Positions 48,708 through 56,901 of a stretch of DNA of 64,000 nucleotides are shown piece after piece. The notes beneath the pieces are model-generated. The model had not been told where the DNA came from. It was given only the letters and a program-made list of their open reading frames with translations, and ran no database searches. A program made the position numbers and the translations under genes. Each line of letters begins with the position of its first letter. The first letter of the stretch is position 1. Origin of the DNA: Halomarina litorea (GTDB lineage: Archaea > Halobacteriota > Halobacteria > Halobacteriales > Haloarculaceae); contig NZ_CP100448.1 in the NCBI RefSeq assembly GCF_024227715.1, positions 1,488,001 to 1,552,000 on the forward strand, in the 5' to 3' direction.

Positions 48708-48996
48708 TCCTCACGGAGAATTTCCGCATCTCGTTCTCGTTCTGCAGGCAACTCGTACATCGTATAGTGCTATATGGAATTCGAGTGTGACGGCGGTTGC
48801 GGTGACGCTTCGACGACACGCGGTTCCGGTGCTCCGGGGTAGCCTCGGAGGGTTCTCCCGGAGCGGGCGCTGCGTTCGTGACGTCGAGTGCACAGCCCCG
48901 GTACCCGTCGGTGAGGAGCGTCCGCGACGTGTGGTGGTCGATTCCCCGGCTCGCCCCGGTGAGGACGACGACCCGGCCCGTCTCTGTGGCGTCCAC
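48700..48996 (-). pseudogene. remnant of a short-chain dehydrogenase gene
   Basis: The first 45 codons (MDATETGRVVVLTGASRGID, then HHTSRTLLTDGYRGCALDVT) match the Rossmann start of SDR enzymes, where TGASRGIG is normally followed by an alanine-rich helix. Here the last Gly is Asp and the helix is shortened. The following codons have no similarity to any SDR and the frame ends after 98 codons, so catalytic Ser, Tyr and Lys are absent. It is best read as the decayed 5' part of an SDR gene. It lies next to motif B. Confidence 0.55.
48752..48779. repeat. motif B, copy 2 of a dispersed 28-nt motif
   Basis: CTCGTACATCGTAT followed by AGTGCTATATGGAA. The first 14 positions are identical to motif A at 38975, and 22 of 28 in all. 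It lies inside the gap that holds the SDR remnant, downstream of the GT2 gene. Confidence 0.5.
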
Positions 48997-49059
48997 GCGT
49001 CGAGTAGGTGGCCACAGATGAATGACGAGCGACTAAATGTTCCGGCGGTAGGTGCCGAC

Positions 49060-50745
49060 TCAGAGGCGTGCGTCGACGCTGTCCGCCACTCTGAGCGCCA
49101 GCGCCGCGATGGTGAGCGTCGGGTTCACCGCCCCGCCCGTCGGGAACACCGACGACGAGGAGACGTAGAGGTTCTCGACCTCGTGGGTCCGCCCGGTCGC
49201 ATCGACGACGCTCGTCGCCGGGTCGGTCCCCATCCGGGTCGTCCCGAGGTGGTGCGACCCCATGTCGGAGTCCTCGTAGCCGACGACGAGGGTGTCCGTC
49301 GCGCCGAGTTCGGCCATGACCTCCCGACAGACCTCCTCGGCGCGTTCGAGCGTCCGGCGTTCGTGGTCGCCGTACGACAGCGAGACGTTCGGCACCGGCC
49401 GCCCGTGGTTGTCGGTCGTCGACGGGTCGAGGGTGACGCGGTTCTCGGGACGCGGGAGTACCTCGGCGACGGCGCGCATCCCGAGGACGTTCCCGCCGGA
49501 CTCCGGGACGCCGTCGAGGAGTGCGTCGCCGAACGTGCTGCTGTTGAACGGGTCGGCGGCAGCGTCCGTCAGCGTCCCGACGCCGGGGTCGCCGAGCGCG
49601 CCGAACACCTGCTTGATGGCGGCGGACTTGCGCGTGTGTTCCCCCACGCCACCCCCCGCGGTGTTGAGGAAGACGAGCGCGAAGGTCCCCGGGGTCGGAC
49701 CGTCGGGGACGTAGAACTGGTCGGACCTGCTGGTGGTGAACCCGACGGTGTTCTGCCAGGTCGGTTCGTCCACCGTCGCGCGCACCTCGATTTCGGCGTG
49801 GTCCATCAGGTAGCGCCCGACGGCACCGCTCCCGTTGGCCAGTCCGTCCGGGTGGGCGTCGGAGTCGGAGAGCAACAGGAGGCGAGGCGTTTCGATGCCC
49901 CCCGCCGCGAGGACGAACACGTCGGCTTCCTGCCGGTAACGTTCGCCGCCGGGGGTGGCGTACTCGGCCGCGACGACACGCTCGCCCCGGTCGTCGGTGT
50001 GGAGTTCGAGCACCTGCGCCCGGTCGACGACGTGCGCGCCGCGCTCCACCGCCCGGTCGACGTGGTGCTCGGAGGTGTAGCGAGCCCCGACCGGACAGGC
50101 GTTGCAGACGCCCGTAGCGGAACAGGACGCCCGGCCGTCGTAGGGTTCGGAGGCGATGGCTTTCGGCTGGCTCGCCATGTCGATGCCGAGCGACTCGCAG
50201 GCTCGCGCGAAGATGCCGTCGCTGTGCGAGGGCGGGAACGCTGGCATCGGGAACGACTCGCTCCGGGGCGGCCCGTGTGGGTTGTCGTCGCTCCCGGAGA
50301 CGCCCATCTCGCGTTCGGCCGCGTCGTAGTAGGGAGCGAGGTCGGCGTAGCCGAGGGGCCAGTCGACGCCGACCCCGTAGCGCGACGCCATCTCGAAGTC
50401 CTTCTCGTGGAGTCTGGGCGTGTTCCCGTTCCAGAGGAGCGACGAGCCACCGACGCCCTTCGCCCGCACCTGATTCAGGCGGGCAAAGAGGCTCCCCGAG
50501 GAGGTGTAGCGGTCCCGTTCCTCCTCCAGCCAGAAGGCGTTGTGCGACACGTCCGACCGGAGCCACAGTTCCATCCGGCGAGTGCGGTCCTCGACGGAGT
50601 GGCGCTCGCCGGCTTCCAGCACGACGACCGAGTGGCCCTTCCCCGCCAGCGCGTCCGCCACCAGCGCCCCGCCGGGCCCCGACCCGACGACGCACACGTC
50701 CGCGCTCGCGACCGGTCGTCGGTCAGCGCGGTCGGTCCCCGTCAT
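49060..50745 (-). CDS. GMC-family FAD-dependent dehydrogenase
   Basis: A 561-residue GMC oxidoreductase. The ADP-binding motif is VCVVGSGPGGALVADALAGKGHSVVVLEAG, then the GMC signature LFARLNQVRAKGVGGSSLLWNG and the middle block PVGARYTSEHHVDRAVERGAHVV. The C-terminal SSSVFPTGGAVNPTLTIAALALR contains the active-site His/Asn loop (HHLGTTRMG). It oxidises alcohols or sugars. A Cys-rich segment RASCSATGVCNACPVGAR is present, as in gluconate- and fructose-type dehydrogenases with an iron-sulfur site. The start overlaps the stop of the preceding Tat-subunit gene by 4 nt (ATGA), so they are translated together and probably form one exported complex. Confidence 0.9.
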   Translation of the reverse strand: MTGTDRADRRPVASADVCVVGSGPGGALVADALAGKGHSVVVLEAGERHSVEDRTRRMELWLRSDVSHNAFWLEEERDRYTSSGSLFARLNQVRAKGVGGSSLLWNGNTPRLHEKDFEMASRYGVGVDWPLGYADLAPYYDAAEREMGVSGSDDNPHGPPRSESFPMPAFPPSHSDGIFARACESLGIDMASQPKAIASEPYDGRASCSATGVCNACPVGARYTSEHHVDRAVERGAHVVDRAQVLELHTDDRGERVVAAEYATPGGERYRQEADVFVLAAGGIETPRLLLLSDSDAHPDGLANGSGAVGRYLMDHAEIEVRATVDEPTWQNTVGFTTSRSDQFYVPDGPTPGTFALVFLNTAGGGVGEHTRKSAAIKQVFGALGDPGVGTLTDAAADPFNSSTFGDALLDGVPESGGNVLGMRAVAEVLPRPENRVTLDPSTTDNHGRPVPNVSLSYGDHERRTLERAEEVCREVMAELGATDTLVVGYEDSDMGSHHLGTTRMGTDPATSVVDATGRTHEVENLYVSSSSVFPTGGAVNPTLTIAALALRVADSVDARL

Positions 50746-51275
50746 CGCCCCGGCCCCCGCTGGTAGACGTCCGTCCCCCCCGGCCACCCCGGCGGGTTCG
50801 GGTTCCCGAGGAGTTCGCCGCCCGTCGGGTGGGTGAACAGCGCGTAGAGCAGGTCGTTGACGAGGTAGTACCTGACTCGCTCGGCGACGCTCCCCTCGGG
50901 GTTCGCGTGGACGGCGTAGACGCCCAGTTGCGCCAGCGCCCGGTGGCGGTCGGCCGGGTCGAGGGCAGCGACCGGCCGGTCGAACCGCGCGACGCAGAAT
51001 TCGTCGACGGTGTCGATGGCTCGCGCCAGCCCGTCGAAGTGGCCGGGGAGCGGTTCGGGTCGCCCGAACACCCGCCTGCGGACGAACGAGGCGTCCACCG
51101 TCACCGCCGAGGGGTAGACCACCGCAGCGACTGCCGTCGCCGCCGCGACGCGGGCGTCCGTCGCCGGTTCGTCCGCTCCGTCCGCCGCGAGGGCCCCCGG
51201 CCCGTAGCCGAGGGCCGTCGCGCCGAGCGTCGTCCCCGCCAGCGCGGCCAGCGCGTCGCGTCGCGAGAGGGTCAC
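50742..51275 (-). CDS. Tat-exported small subunit (gluconate 2-dehydrogenase subunit 3-like)
   Basis: A 177-residue protein with the twin-arginine signal LSRRDALAALAGTTLGATALG, then a soluble all-helical domain: AVVYPSAVTVDASFVRRRVFG, FDGLARAIDTVDEFCVARFDRPVAALDP and AVRYYLVNDLLYALFTHPTGGELLGNPNPPGWPGG. The last part matches the gluconate 2-dehydrogenase subunit 3 family. The large GMC protein has no signal of its own, so it probably leaves the cell bound to this subunit. The GTG at 51275, preceded by GGGGGTGGT, is chosen; another GTG lies three codons upstream. The gene overlaps the GMC gene by 4 nt. Confidence 0.85.
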   Translation of the reverse strand: MTLSRRDALAALAGTTLGATALGYGPGALAADGADEPATDARVAAATAVAAVVYPSAVTVDASFVRRRVFGRPEPLPGHFDGLARAIDTVDEFCVARFDRPVAALDPADRHRALAQLGVYAVHANPEGSVAERVRYYLVNDLLYALFTHPTGGELLGNPNPPGWPGGTDVYQRGPGR

Positions 51276-51347
51276 CGGTACCACCCCCGGCCGCCGCCCG
51301 TGAAGGGTCGTATCGTCGCGCGTGTCGAGGGGAGGGGCCGCGCTGGT

Positions 51348-52223
51348 TCACTCACGGGAGAATCCCTCCGAGAACGCGACGGGAAGTCGGTCCGCCCGAG
51401 CCCACCGCAGGGGTGGCCAGAGGGCGGCGAGCGCGAGGAACCCAGCGATACCGAGGAGCGCGACCAACAGGTCGCCGTGCCAGTAGAGCGCCAAGAGCAC
51501 CCCGGACGCGATCTCGCCGAGGGTTCCGTCCCCGGCCAGCCCCGTCGCGTAGTCCACCACGGCCGGGCGGGACGTGAAGACGCGGACGTCGTGCGTGAGC
51601 GTCGCGAGACCCGTCCCGGCGACCAGCCACCCGACGCCGACGACGAACAGGGCGGCCGTCGCGAACCGTCCGCCGGTGCTCCCGCCGTCCGCCGAGAGGT
51701 GCGTCGACGCGCTCGTCCCGTCCACGAGGTGGTAGTCGGCGGCGACGAGGACGGCCAGTCCGACTGGAAGCGAGAGCGCCGCGCCCACGAGGTACGTCCA
51801 GACGTTCGTGAGGTAGGGTGCCCTCCCCAGGAGAGCCGCCAGCCACGCGACGACGGCGAGCGTACACGCGACGGCGACGACGAGGGTGACGACGTACGAG
51901 CCCACCGCTCGCGGCGAGCGCCACCCGTCGTCCCCCCGGAGGACCGCCGCGGCGTAGGGAACACCGGCGGTCCAGACGGCCAACAGGACGGTCCACGGCC
52001 CGACGACGCCGGACCCGAGGTCGGCGAGGACGACGCCGAACACGCCGCCCCACGCGACGCGCGGTCCGAGGAGGAGCGCCGGACCGACGAGCACCGCCAC
52101 GAGGTACTCGGGGGGAACCTCGAGCCACGAGGCGGCGACCCCTGCGACGAGGACACCGACCGTGGTACCCAGTACGGTCAGTCCGTCACTCACGTTGGTC
52201 TCTCCGAGTGAATGTGCTGACAT
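51348..52223 (-). CDS. multi-pass membrane protein, unknown function
   Basis: A 291-residue protein with about eight hydrophobic helices (for example VLVAGVAASWLEVPPEYLVAVLVGPALLLG, AWTVLLAVWTAGVPYAAAVL-like, LVVAVACTLAVVAWLAALLG and VALLGIAGFLALAALWP). No family is recognised. An AT-rich promoter (TCTATAACC about 26 nt before the ATG) lies upstream, so it is leaderless. It is directly upstream of the Tat-subunit and GMC genes on the same strand (72-nt gap), so all three may be one operon and this protein could anchor the dehydrogenase or take up its electrons; this is inference. Confidence 0.72.
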   Translation of the reverse strand: MSAHSLGETNVSDGLTVLGTTVGVLVAGVAASWLEVPPEYLVAVLVGPALLLGPRVAWGGVFGVVLADLGSGVVGPWTVLLAVWTAGVPYAAAVLRGDDGWRSPRAVGSYVVTLVVAVACTLAVVAWLAALLGRAPYLTNVWTYLVGAALSLPVGLAVLVAADYHLVDGTSASTHLSADGGSTGGRFATAALFVVGVGWLVAGTGLATLTHDVRVFTSRPAVVDYATGLAGDGTLGEIASGVLLALYWHGDLLVALLGIAGFLALAALWPPLRWARADRLPVAFSEGFSRE

Positions 52224-52358
52224 AGATGTATGTGTGGTTATAGATACATTAAACCTATGATGAATTTCACACCGATTCGGCCGTCCGGCGAGGACGGAGC
52301 GGCCCCTCACGGGCTCTGAACGCGCCACGTCCTTCGCGACCCTCCGTGGTTCGGTGTC

Positions 52359-53435
52359 CTACCCGGTCGTGTCGGTCGCCGTCGCCTCGCTGTAGACGTC
52401 GAGGACGTCGTCGACGACGGATTTCCAGTCGGGGAGCGGCGCGGCGGGGGCGTCGACACCACGGAGGCGGTTGACGGCCCGCGCGACGACGGGCGGGGTC
52501 GGTTCGTCGACCGTCGCGCAGTCCTCCCGTCGACCCCACTCGGCCAGCGCGCCCGTCTCGCGGACGACACAGGGGGTCCCCGCGGCGAGCGCCTCGGCGA
52601 CGGTCATCCCGTAAGCCCCCATCGTCGAGAGCGCGATGAGGGCGTCCGCGCCGGCGTAGAGGCCCGGCAGTCGGTCGTCGTCGACGTAGCCGAGGAAGGA
52701 GACGCGGTCGGCGACGCCGACGGTCTCGGCGACGTATTCGAGTTCCTCGCGGTACGGCCCGTCCCCGGCGACGAGGAGGTCGTACTCGGCGAGGTCGGGC
52801 GAGCACAGCGCCCGGATGGCGTGGTGGACGCCCTTGTACGACTCCAGTCGCCCGACCGAGAGCAGGTACGGCCGGTCGTGCTCCTCGGGTGGTGCGTCGG
52901 CGAAGCGGTCGGTGTCGAGACCGTTCGGGACGACGGTCGCGTCGAGACCGAAGGTCTCCCGCAGTCGCCTGCGCTCCCACTCGCTGACGGCGATGCGGGC
53001 GTCCGCCCGCGCGAGCGCCCGGCGCCCGACGAGTCGGTAGGGGCGGAGGAGCGCGTCGCGGACCGGCGAGGCGCTCTGCCCGTGGTAGTGGGGCGTGGCG
53101 ACGAACGCCGTCCCCTCGACGGCCGTGGCCGCGAGCGCCAGCGGAAGGGCGTGGTAGTTGTGGGCGTGGACGACGTCCGCCTCGCGCCGGAGTCGTCGGA
53201 CCGCCGGGGGGACGCCCGGCGCGAGGTAGTAGGCGTCGCCCGGGGCGAGTGCCCGACACCGCCGCACCGTCACGCCGTCCCGGGTCTCGGTTCGCGGGTC
53301 GTTCCGGTCGCGGTCGGCGGCGACGACGGTCACGTCGTGACCGCGTGCGGCCAGTCGTGTCGCCAGTTCGGAGACGTGACGCTCGACGCCCCCGACGCGG
53401 GGCGGGTACCGGTGGGTGACCTGGACGACGCGCAT
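52359..53435 (-). CDS. family 4 glycosyltransferase
   Basis: A 358-residue GT4 (GT-B fold) enzyme. It starts MRVVQVTHRYPPRVGGVERHVSELATRLAARGHDV, typical for retaining glycosyltransferases. Motifs: DVVHAHNYHALPLAL, VVPNGLDTDRFADAP, LLSVGRLESYKGVHHAIRAL and ALSTMGAYGMTVAEALAAGTPCVVRETG, with the Glu-containing donor-sugar site. The last segment, DDVLDVYSEA, is usual for the family. It probably builds a surface polysaccharide or glycan. A zinc-rich regulator gene lies divergent from it; the two start codons are about 86 nt apart. Confidence 0.92.
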   Translation of the reverse strand: MRVVQVTHRYPPRVGGVERHVSELATRLAARGHDVTVVAADRDRNDPRTETRDGVTVRRCRALAPGDAYYLAPGVPPAVRRLRREADVVHAHNYHALPLALAATAVEGTAFVATPHYHGQSASPVRDALLRPYRLVGRRALARADARIAVSEWERRRLRETFGLDATVVPNGLDTDRFADAPPEEHDRPYLLSVGRLESYKGVHHAIRALCSPDLAEYDLLVAGDGPYREELEYVAETVGVADRVSFLGYVDDDRLPGLYAGADALIALSTMGAYGMTVAEALAAGTPCVVRETGALAEWGRREDCATVDEPTPPVVARAVNRLRGVDAPAAPLPDWKSVVDDVLDVYSEATATDTTG

Positions 53436-53521
53436 CTGGGGAGAATGGCACCGCCCGGCGACATGAGTGGTCCGGTCGCTGGTCACGAACGTTTTAGGTG
53501 GCTGAGGGGAAACCCTCCTCC

Positions 53522-54403
53522 ATGAGCGAAGCGAGCGAGGGGCGTCTCGGTGTGTGTTCCGACTGCGTCGCTCCCGAGGAGGCGTTCTCCCTCATCGCCA
53601 ACGAGACCCGCCTCCGAATCCTCGAAGCCCTCTGGCGGGCCGAGTCACGTCCCGTGCGGTTCTCCGAACTCCGAGAGGCGGTCGGGATGCGCGACAGCGC
53701 CCAGTTCAACTACCACCTGGGGAAACTCACCGACCAGTTCGTCAGCAAGTCCGAGGCGGGCTACGACCTCCGCCACGCCGGCGAGAAGGTGGTCCGCGCC
53801 ATCCTCGCCGGGTCGTTCAACGAACACCCGCACGTCGACCCGTTCCCCGTCGAGGGGTCGTGTGCGTGGTGTGACGGCCCCCTCGAGGCCCACTACGAGG
53901 ACGAGATGCTCTCGGTGGTCTGTGCGGACTGCGAGCGCCGACACGGGAAGTACTCCTTTCCTCCGGGCGGTCTGAACGACCGGACCGACGAGGAGGTGAT
54001 GCGGGCGTTCGACCAGCGAGTCCGCCACCTGCACTGTCTCGCCGCCGACGGCGTCTGCCCCGAGTGCAACGGACGGATGGAGACGCGACTGGAGACGGAA
54101 GGCGAGTGCTGTCTCGGCGGCGGCCTCCGGGCCGACCACGTCTGCGCGCAGTGCAACTACGCGATGTGTTCGACCGTCGGGCTGAGCCTCCTCGACAAGA
54201 GCCCCGTCGTCGCCTTCTACAGCGACCACGGCGTCGACCTCTCCTCGCGTCCCTACTGGACACTCGACTGGTGTGTCGGCGACGAGAGCACCGCCGTCGC
54301 CTCGCGCGACCCGTGGGACATCACGGTCACCGTCGAACTCGACGGGGACTCCCTCGCGGTGACCCTCGACGGCGACCTGAACGTGGTCGCCGTCGACCGC
54401 TGA
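53522..54403 (+). CDS. ArsR-type regulator with multiple zinc-binding Cys pairs
   Basis: A 293-residue regulator. Residues 20-95 form a winged helix: FSLIANETRLRILEALWRAESRPVRFSELREAVGMRDSAQFNYHLGKLTDQFV. The C-terminal part contains several CxxC pairs: CAWCDG, VCADCERR, VCPECNGR, HVCAQCNY, possibly two or three zinc sites. Haloarchaeal proteins of this build are annotated as DUF7351-like; they bind DNA and may sense metals, redox or ligand. TTTTAGG lies about 31 nt before the ATG, so it starts leaderless. A GTG eight codons upstream is an unlikely alternative. The GT4 gene is divergent. Confidence 0.85.
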   Translation: MSEASEGRLGVCSDCVAPEEAFSLIANETRLRILEALWRAESRPVRFSELREAVGMRDSAQFNYHLGKLTDQFVSKSEAGYDLRHAGEKVVRAILAGSFNEHPHVDPFPVEGSCAWCDGPLEAHYEDEMLSVVCADCERRHGKYSFPPGGLNDRTDEEVMRAFDQRVRHLHCLAADGVCPECNGRMETRLETEGECCLGGGLRADHVCAQCNYAMCSTVGLSLLDKSPVVAFYSDHGVDLSSRPYWTLDWCVGDESTAVASRDPWDITVTVELDGDSLAVTLDGDLNVVAVDR

Positions 54404-54472
54404 ACTGTCGGGAACCTTACCGAACGCGATTCCAGTAATCCGGCCTACAGAAATGCATTTCAGATTACACTT

Positions 54473-54793
54473 ATGTCCGTCAGAGGCGTCCGTTCACCTG
54501 TAATGAGACGGAACCACTCCGACCGCTCGACGCCTCTGTTCCGGTCGTCCACCCTGTCGCTCGGCACGACCGAACCCCCCTCCGTGTCCGGCCGGTCGCT
54601 GGTCGTCACGTACCTGTTCGCGCTGGTCGTCCCGCTGACGCTGTGGGTGGTCAGCTACCCCGCGACCGCCGCCCTCGTCGCCGCCAGTTTCGCCGCCGGC
54701 GGCCTCACCGTCTGGGCGCACGTGACGTTCTCGAAGGGCGAGGGGGGCGTTCTCGCCCGCGTCCCCGGCCTCGGCAGCGACCCCCAGCACTAG
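54473..54793 (+). CDS. small membrane protein, unknown function
   Basis: A 106-residue protein. Two hydrophobic segments lie near the C-terminal half (VVTYLFALVVPLTLWVVSYPATAALVAASFAAGGLTVWAHVTF). The N-terminal 40 residues are basic and Ser-rich, probably cytoplasmic. I recognise no family. A second ATG ten codons on would also serve as start. The gene is separate from the regulator by about 70 nt and followed by a T-run (see terminator). Confidence 0.65.
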   Translation: MSVRGVRSPVMRRNHSDRSTPLFRSSTLSLGTTEPPSVSGRSLVVTYLFALVVPLTLWVVSYPATAALVAASFAAGGLTVWAHVTFSKGEGGVLARVPGLGSDPQH

Positions 54794-54840
54794 CATCGCC
54801 CCGCACGACCACCACCCCGCTTCGGCCCTCCCACTTCGCG

Positions 54841-54845
54841 TTTTT
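54841..54845 (+). terminator. T-run, putative terminator
   Basis: TTTTT in GC-rich DNA 48 nt after the stop codon of the small membrane protein gene and before the convergent TFB-2 gene. Confidence 0.3.
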
Positions 54846-54949
54846 CCCCGTCCCGCGAGTCGGCGACCGTTCGTCGTTCCTCGTCTGCCGTCCTCCGTCC
54901 GCGTCGCTCGTCATCTGTCGACGTCGAGAAGCCGAGTCGGCGCGCCGTC

Positions 54950-55915
54950 TCAGGCGGGGGCGGATCCGGTGTCCGGGCCGTCGCCCTGGATGGCGAGCAG
55001 TTCCTTGTAGCGGTTGCGGATGGTGACCTCGCTCACGTTCGTCACCTCCGAGACGGCTCCCTGCGTCAGGTGCTCGTTGGTGAGCAGGCCGCCGGCGTAG
55101 AGGGCCGCCGCCGCGAGACCGACGGGTGACTTCCCGGAGTGCGCGCCGACCTCCTTCGCCCGCCGGAGGAGAGCGTGCGCCCGGGCCTCGACCTCCTCGC
55201 TGACGTCGAGTTCGGAGGCGAACTTGGGGACGTAGTCCTCCGGGTCGGGGGGTTGGACCTCCAGTCTGAGTTCGCGGACCAGGTAGCGGTACGCCCGCTT
55301 GAACTCCTGGTCGTCGACACGGCTCACCATCCCCACCTCGTCGATGGTCCGGGGGATGGCGGCCTGCCGGAGCGCCGCGTACACCGCCGCCGTGGCGATG
55401 CCCTCGATGGACCGCCCCGGCAGAAGGCCGTCCACGAGCGCGCGGCGGTAGATGACGCTGGCCGTCTCGCGGACGCTCTTCGGGAGGCCGAGCGCCGACC
55501 CCATGCGGTCGATTTCGCCGAGCGCCTGCTTCAGGTTGCGCTCCTTGGAGTCGCGCGTGCGGAAGCGCTCGTCCCACGTGCGGAGCCGTTGCATCTTCGC
55601 GCGCTGGCGGCCCGACAGCACCTTCCCGAAGGCGTCGCGGTTCTCCCACCCGATGTTGGTCGAAAGCCCCTTGTCGTGCATCATCCGCGTGGTGGGTGCG
55701 CCGACTCGTCGGCGCTCGTCGGCGCTCTCGCCCTCCAGCGAGCGCCACTCGGGGCCGCGGTCGATCTCGTCCTCGGCGACGACCAGTCCGCAGTCCGCAC
55801 AGACCGTCTCGCCGTGCTCGCTGTCCACTTCGAGTCGACCACCACACTCGGGACAGTCGAGGCGTTCGCTCTCGGCCGTTCGTCGGCGGGTCTCCGCCTC
55901 GTCGGCCGTCGTCAC
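54950..55915 (-). CDS. transcription initiation factor TFB, copy 2
   Basis: A 321-residue TFIIB homologue. Zinc ribbon CPECGG...CADCGLV, linker GPEWRSLEGESADERRRVGAPTTRMMHDKGLSTNIGW, and cyclin folds as in TFB-1 (ERNLKQALGEIDRMGSALGLP; RAHALLRRAKEVGAHSGKSPVGLAAAALYAGGLL). The two TFBs share long identical stretches but differ at the N-terminus and in the second fold. I chose the GTG giving VTTADEAETRRRTAES, with GGAAGAG before it and a GATAACA box 25 nt upstream; the open frame extends 50 codons further without similarity. The HTH10-2 gene is divergent from it, the reverse of the order in module 1. Confidence 0.88.
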   Translation of the reverse strand: MTTADEAETRRRTAESERLDCPECGGRLEVDSEHGETVCADCGLVVAEDEIDRGPEWRSLEGESADERRRVGAPTTRMMHDKGLSTNIGWENRDAFGKVLSGRQRAKMQRLRTWDERFRTRDSKERNLKQALGEIDRMGSALGLPKSVRETASVIYRRALVDGLLPGRSIEGIATAAVYAALRQAAIPRTIDEVGMVSRVDDQEFKRAYRYLVRELRLEVQPPDPEDYVPKFASELDVSEEVEARAHALLRRAKEVGAHSGKSPVGLAAAALYAGGLLTNEHLTQGAVSEVTNVSEVTIRNRYKELLAIQGDGPDTGSAPA

Positions 55916-56052
55916 CTCTTCCCGGTTGTAGCGTGTTATCGTCGACAAAGTGATGGACACGTCCGGTCCGTATCCGGACTCTGCGGCGGTGTCTGCGCGA
56001 CATGCCTGCAGCGTACACGCAGGTACGTTAGCGTCCAGCAAGACCCTTCGTC

Positions 56053-56064
56053 TGGCAGATGCCA
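56053..56064. promoter_or_regulatory. 12-nt palindrome between TFB-2 and HTH10-2
   Basis: TGGCA-GA-TGCCA, perfect, followed by ACTCCGG. It recalls the degenerate copy before HTH10-1 (GGCGAGTGCCAACCGG). It lies in the shared divergent control region, about 120-130 nt before HTH10-2. Confidence 0.35.
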
Positions 56065-56183
56065 ACTCCGGTTCTCGTCGGGTCCCGAGCGGAATCGACC
56101 CTCCTCGGCGCTCGCGGGCCGGGACGGACTCGGACCCCCCACCCGACGAAAGCGCTATTCAGCCTGCGACGAGAGTGGTGGCG

Positions 56184-56900
56184 ATGCGCGAGTTCGTCTT
56201 CACGGTCGAGTACGACGCGGGCGTCGACCGACTCGCGGACGCCTTCATCGACCACCCCGACGCGATGGGGGCCTCTCTCGCCTGCTGTGTCACCGCCCGG
56301 AATATGTGGCGACTCGACCGGCTGACGGGGTCGCCAGCGGCCCTCGACGCCGTCGAGGCGTGTTTCCTCGACGGGCGGTGCAACGAGTGCATCGGCCACG
56401 AGGACTGCGGGGCGACCTGCCAGTACGAGGTGCTCCGGCGGACGCCGGGGAGTCTCACCGTCTACACCTTCCGCCCCGAGGTCGAACACTGCCACTCGAT
56501 TCCCTACCTCGCGACGTCTCACCTCGGCGACGGCCTCCTGTTCGAGACGACGCGGACGGGCGACCGCTACGAGTGGCGCGTCCTCCTTCGGGACGGGGAC
56601 AGCGTGGGCGGCCTGTACGACGCCCTCCAGAGCGACCTGCGGCCCGGCGTCCGACTGAACCTCACGCACCTCGGGACGCCGGACCACTGGTGCGAGCGGG
56701 CGGTCACCGTCGCGGACCTGCCCGCGGAACAGCGCGAGGCGCTCATCGCGGCCGTCGACGGCGGCTACTACCGGACGCCCCGCGAGGCGACCGTGGCGGA
56801 CCTCGCCGACTCGCTCGGGGTGCCACGCTCGACGCTCCAGTATCGCCTCCAGCGGGCCGAGGCGTGGCTCGCGCGGGCGTTCGTGGACGCGACGCGGTGA
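56184..56900 (+). CDS. HTH10 (Bat-type) regulator, copy 2 of the TFB-linked pair
   Basis: A 238-residue paralogue of HTH10-1, beginning MREFVFTVEYDAGVDRLADAF. It keeps the cysteine clusters (CNECIGHEDCGATC) and the C-terminal HTH10 domain EALIAAVDGGYYRTPREATVADLADSLGVPRSTLQYRLQRAE. Overall identity with copy 1 is moderate, but the HTH-coding DNA is identical over 57 nt. It lies divergent from TFB-2. Its own C-terminal extension is shorter than that of copy 1. It probably regulates a related set of genes. Confidence 0.9.
   Translation: MREFVFTVEYDAGVDRLADAFIDHPDAMGASLACCVTARNMWRLDRLTGSPAALDAVEACFLDGRCNECIGHEDCGATCQYEVLRRTPGSLTVYTFRPEVEHCHSIPYLATSHLGDGLLFETTRTGDRYEWRVLLRDGDSVGGLYDALQSDLRPGVRLNLTHLGTPDHWCERAVTVADLPAEQREALIAAVDGGYYRTPREATVADLADSLGVPRSTLQYRLQRAEAWLARAFVDATR
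56797..56853 (+). repeat. 57-nt stretch identical to HTH10-1 (copy 2)
   Basis: Identical at every base to 41827-41883, in the same frame and position of the HTH domain; flanking codons differ. Confidence 0.75.
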
Positions 56901-56901
56901 C

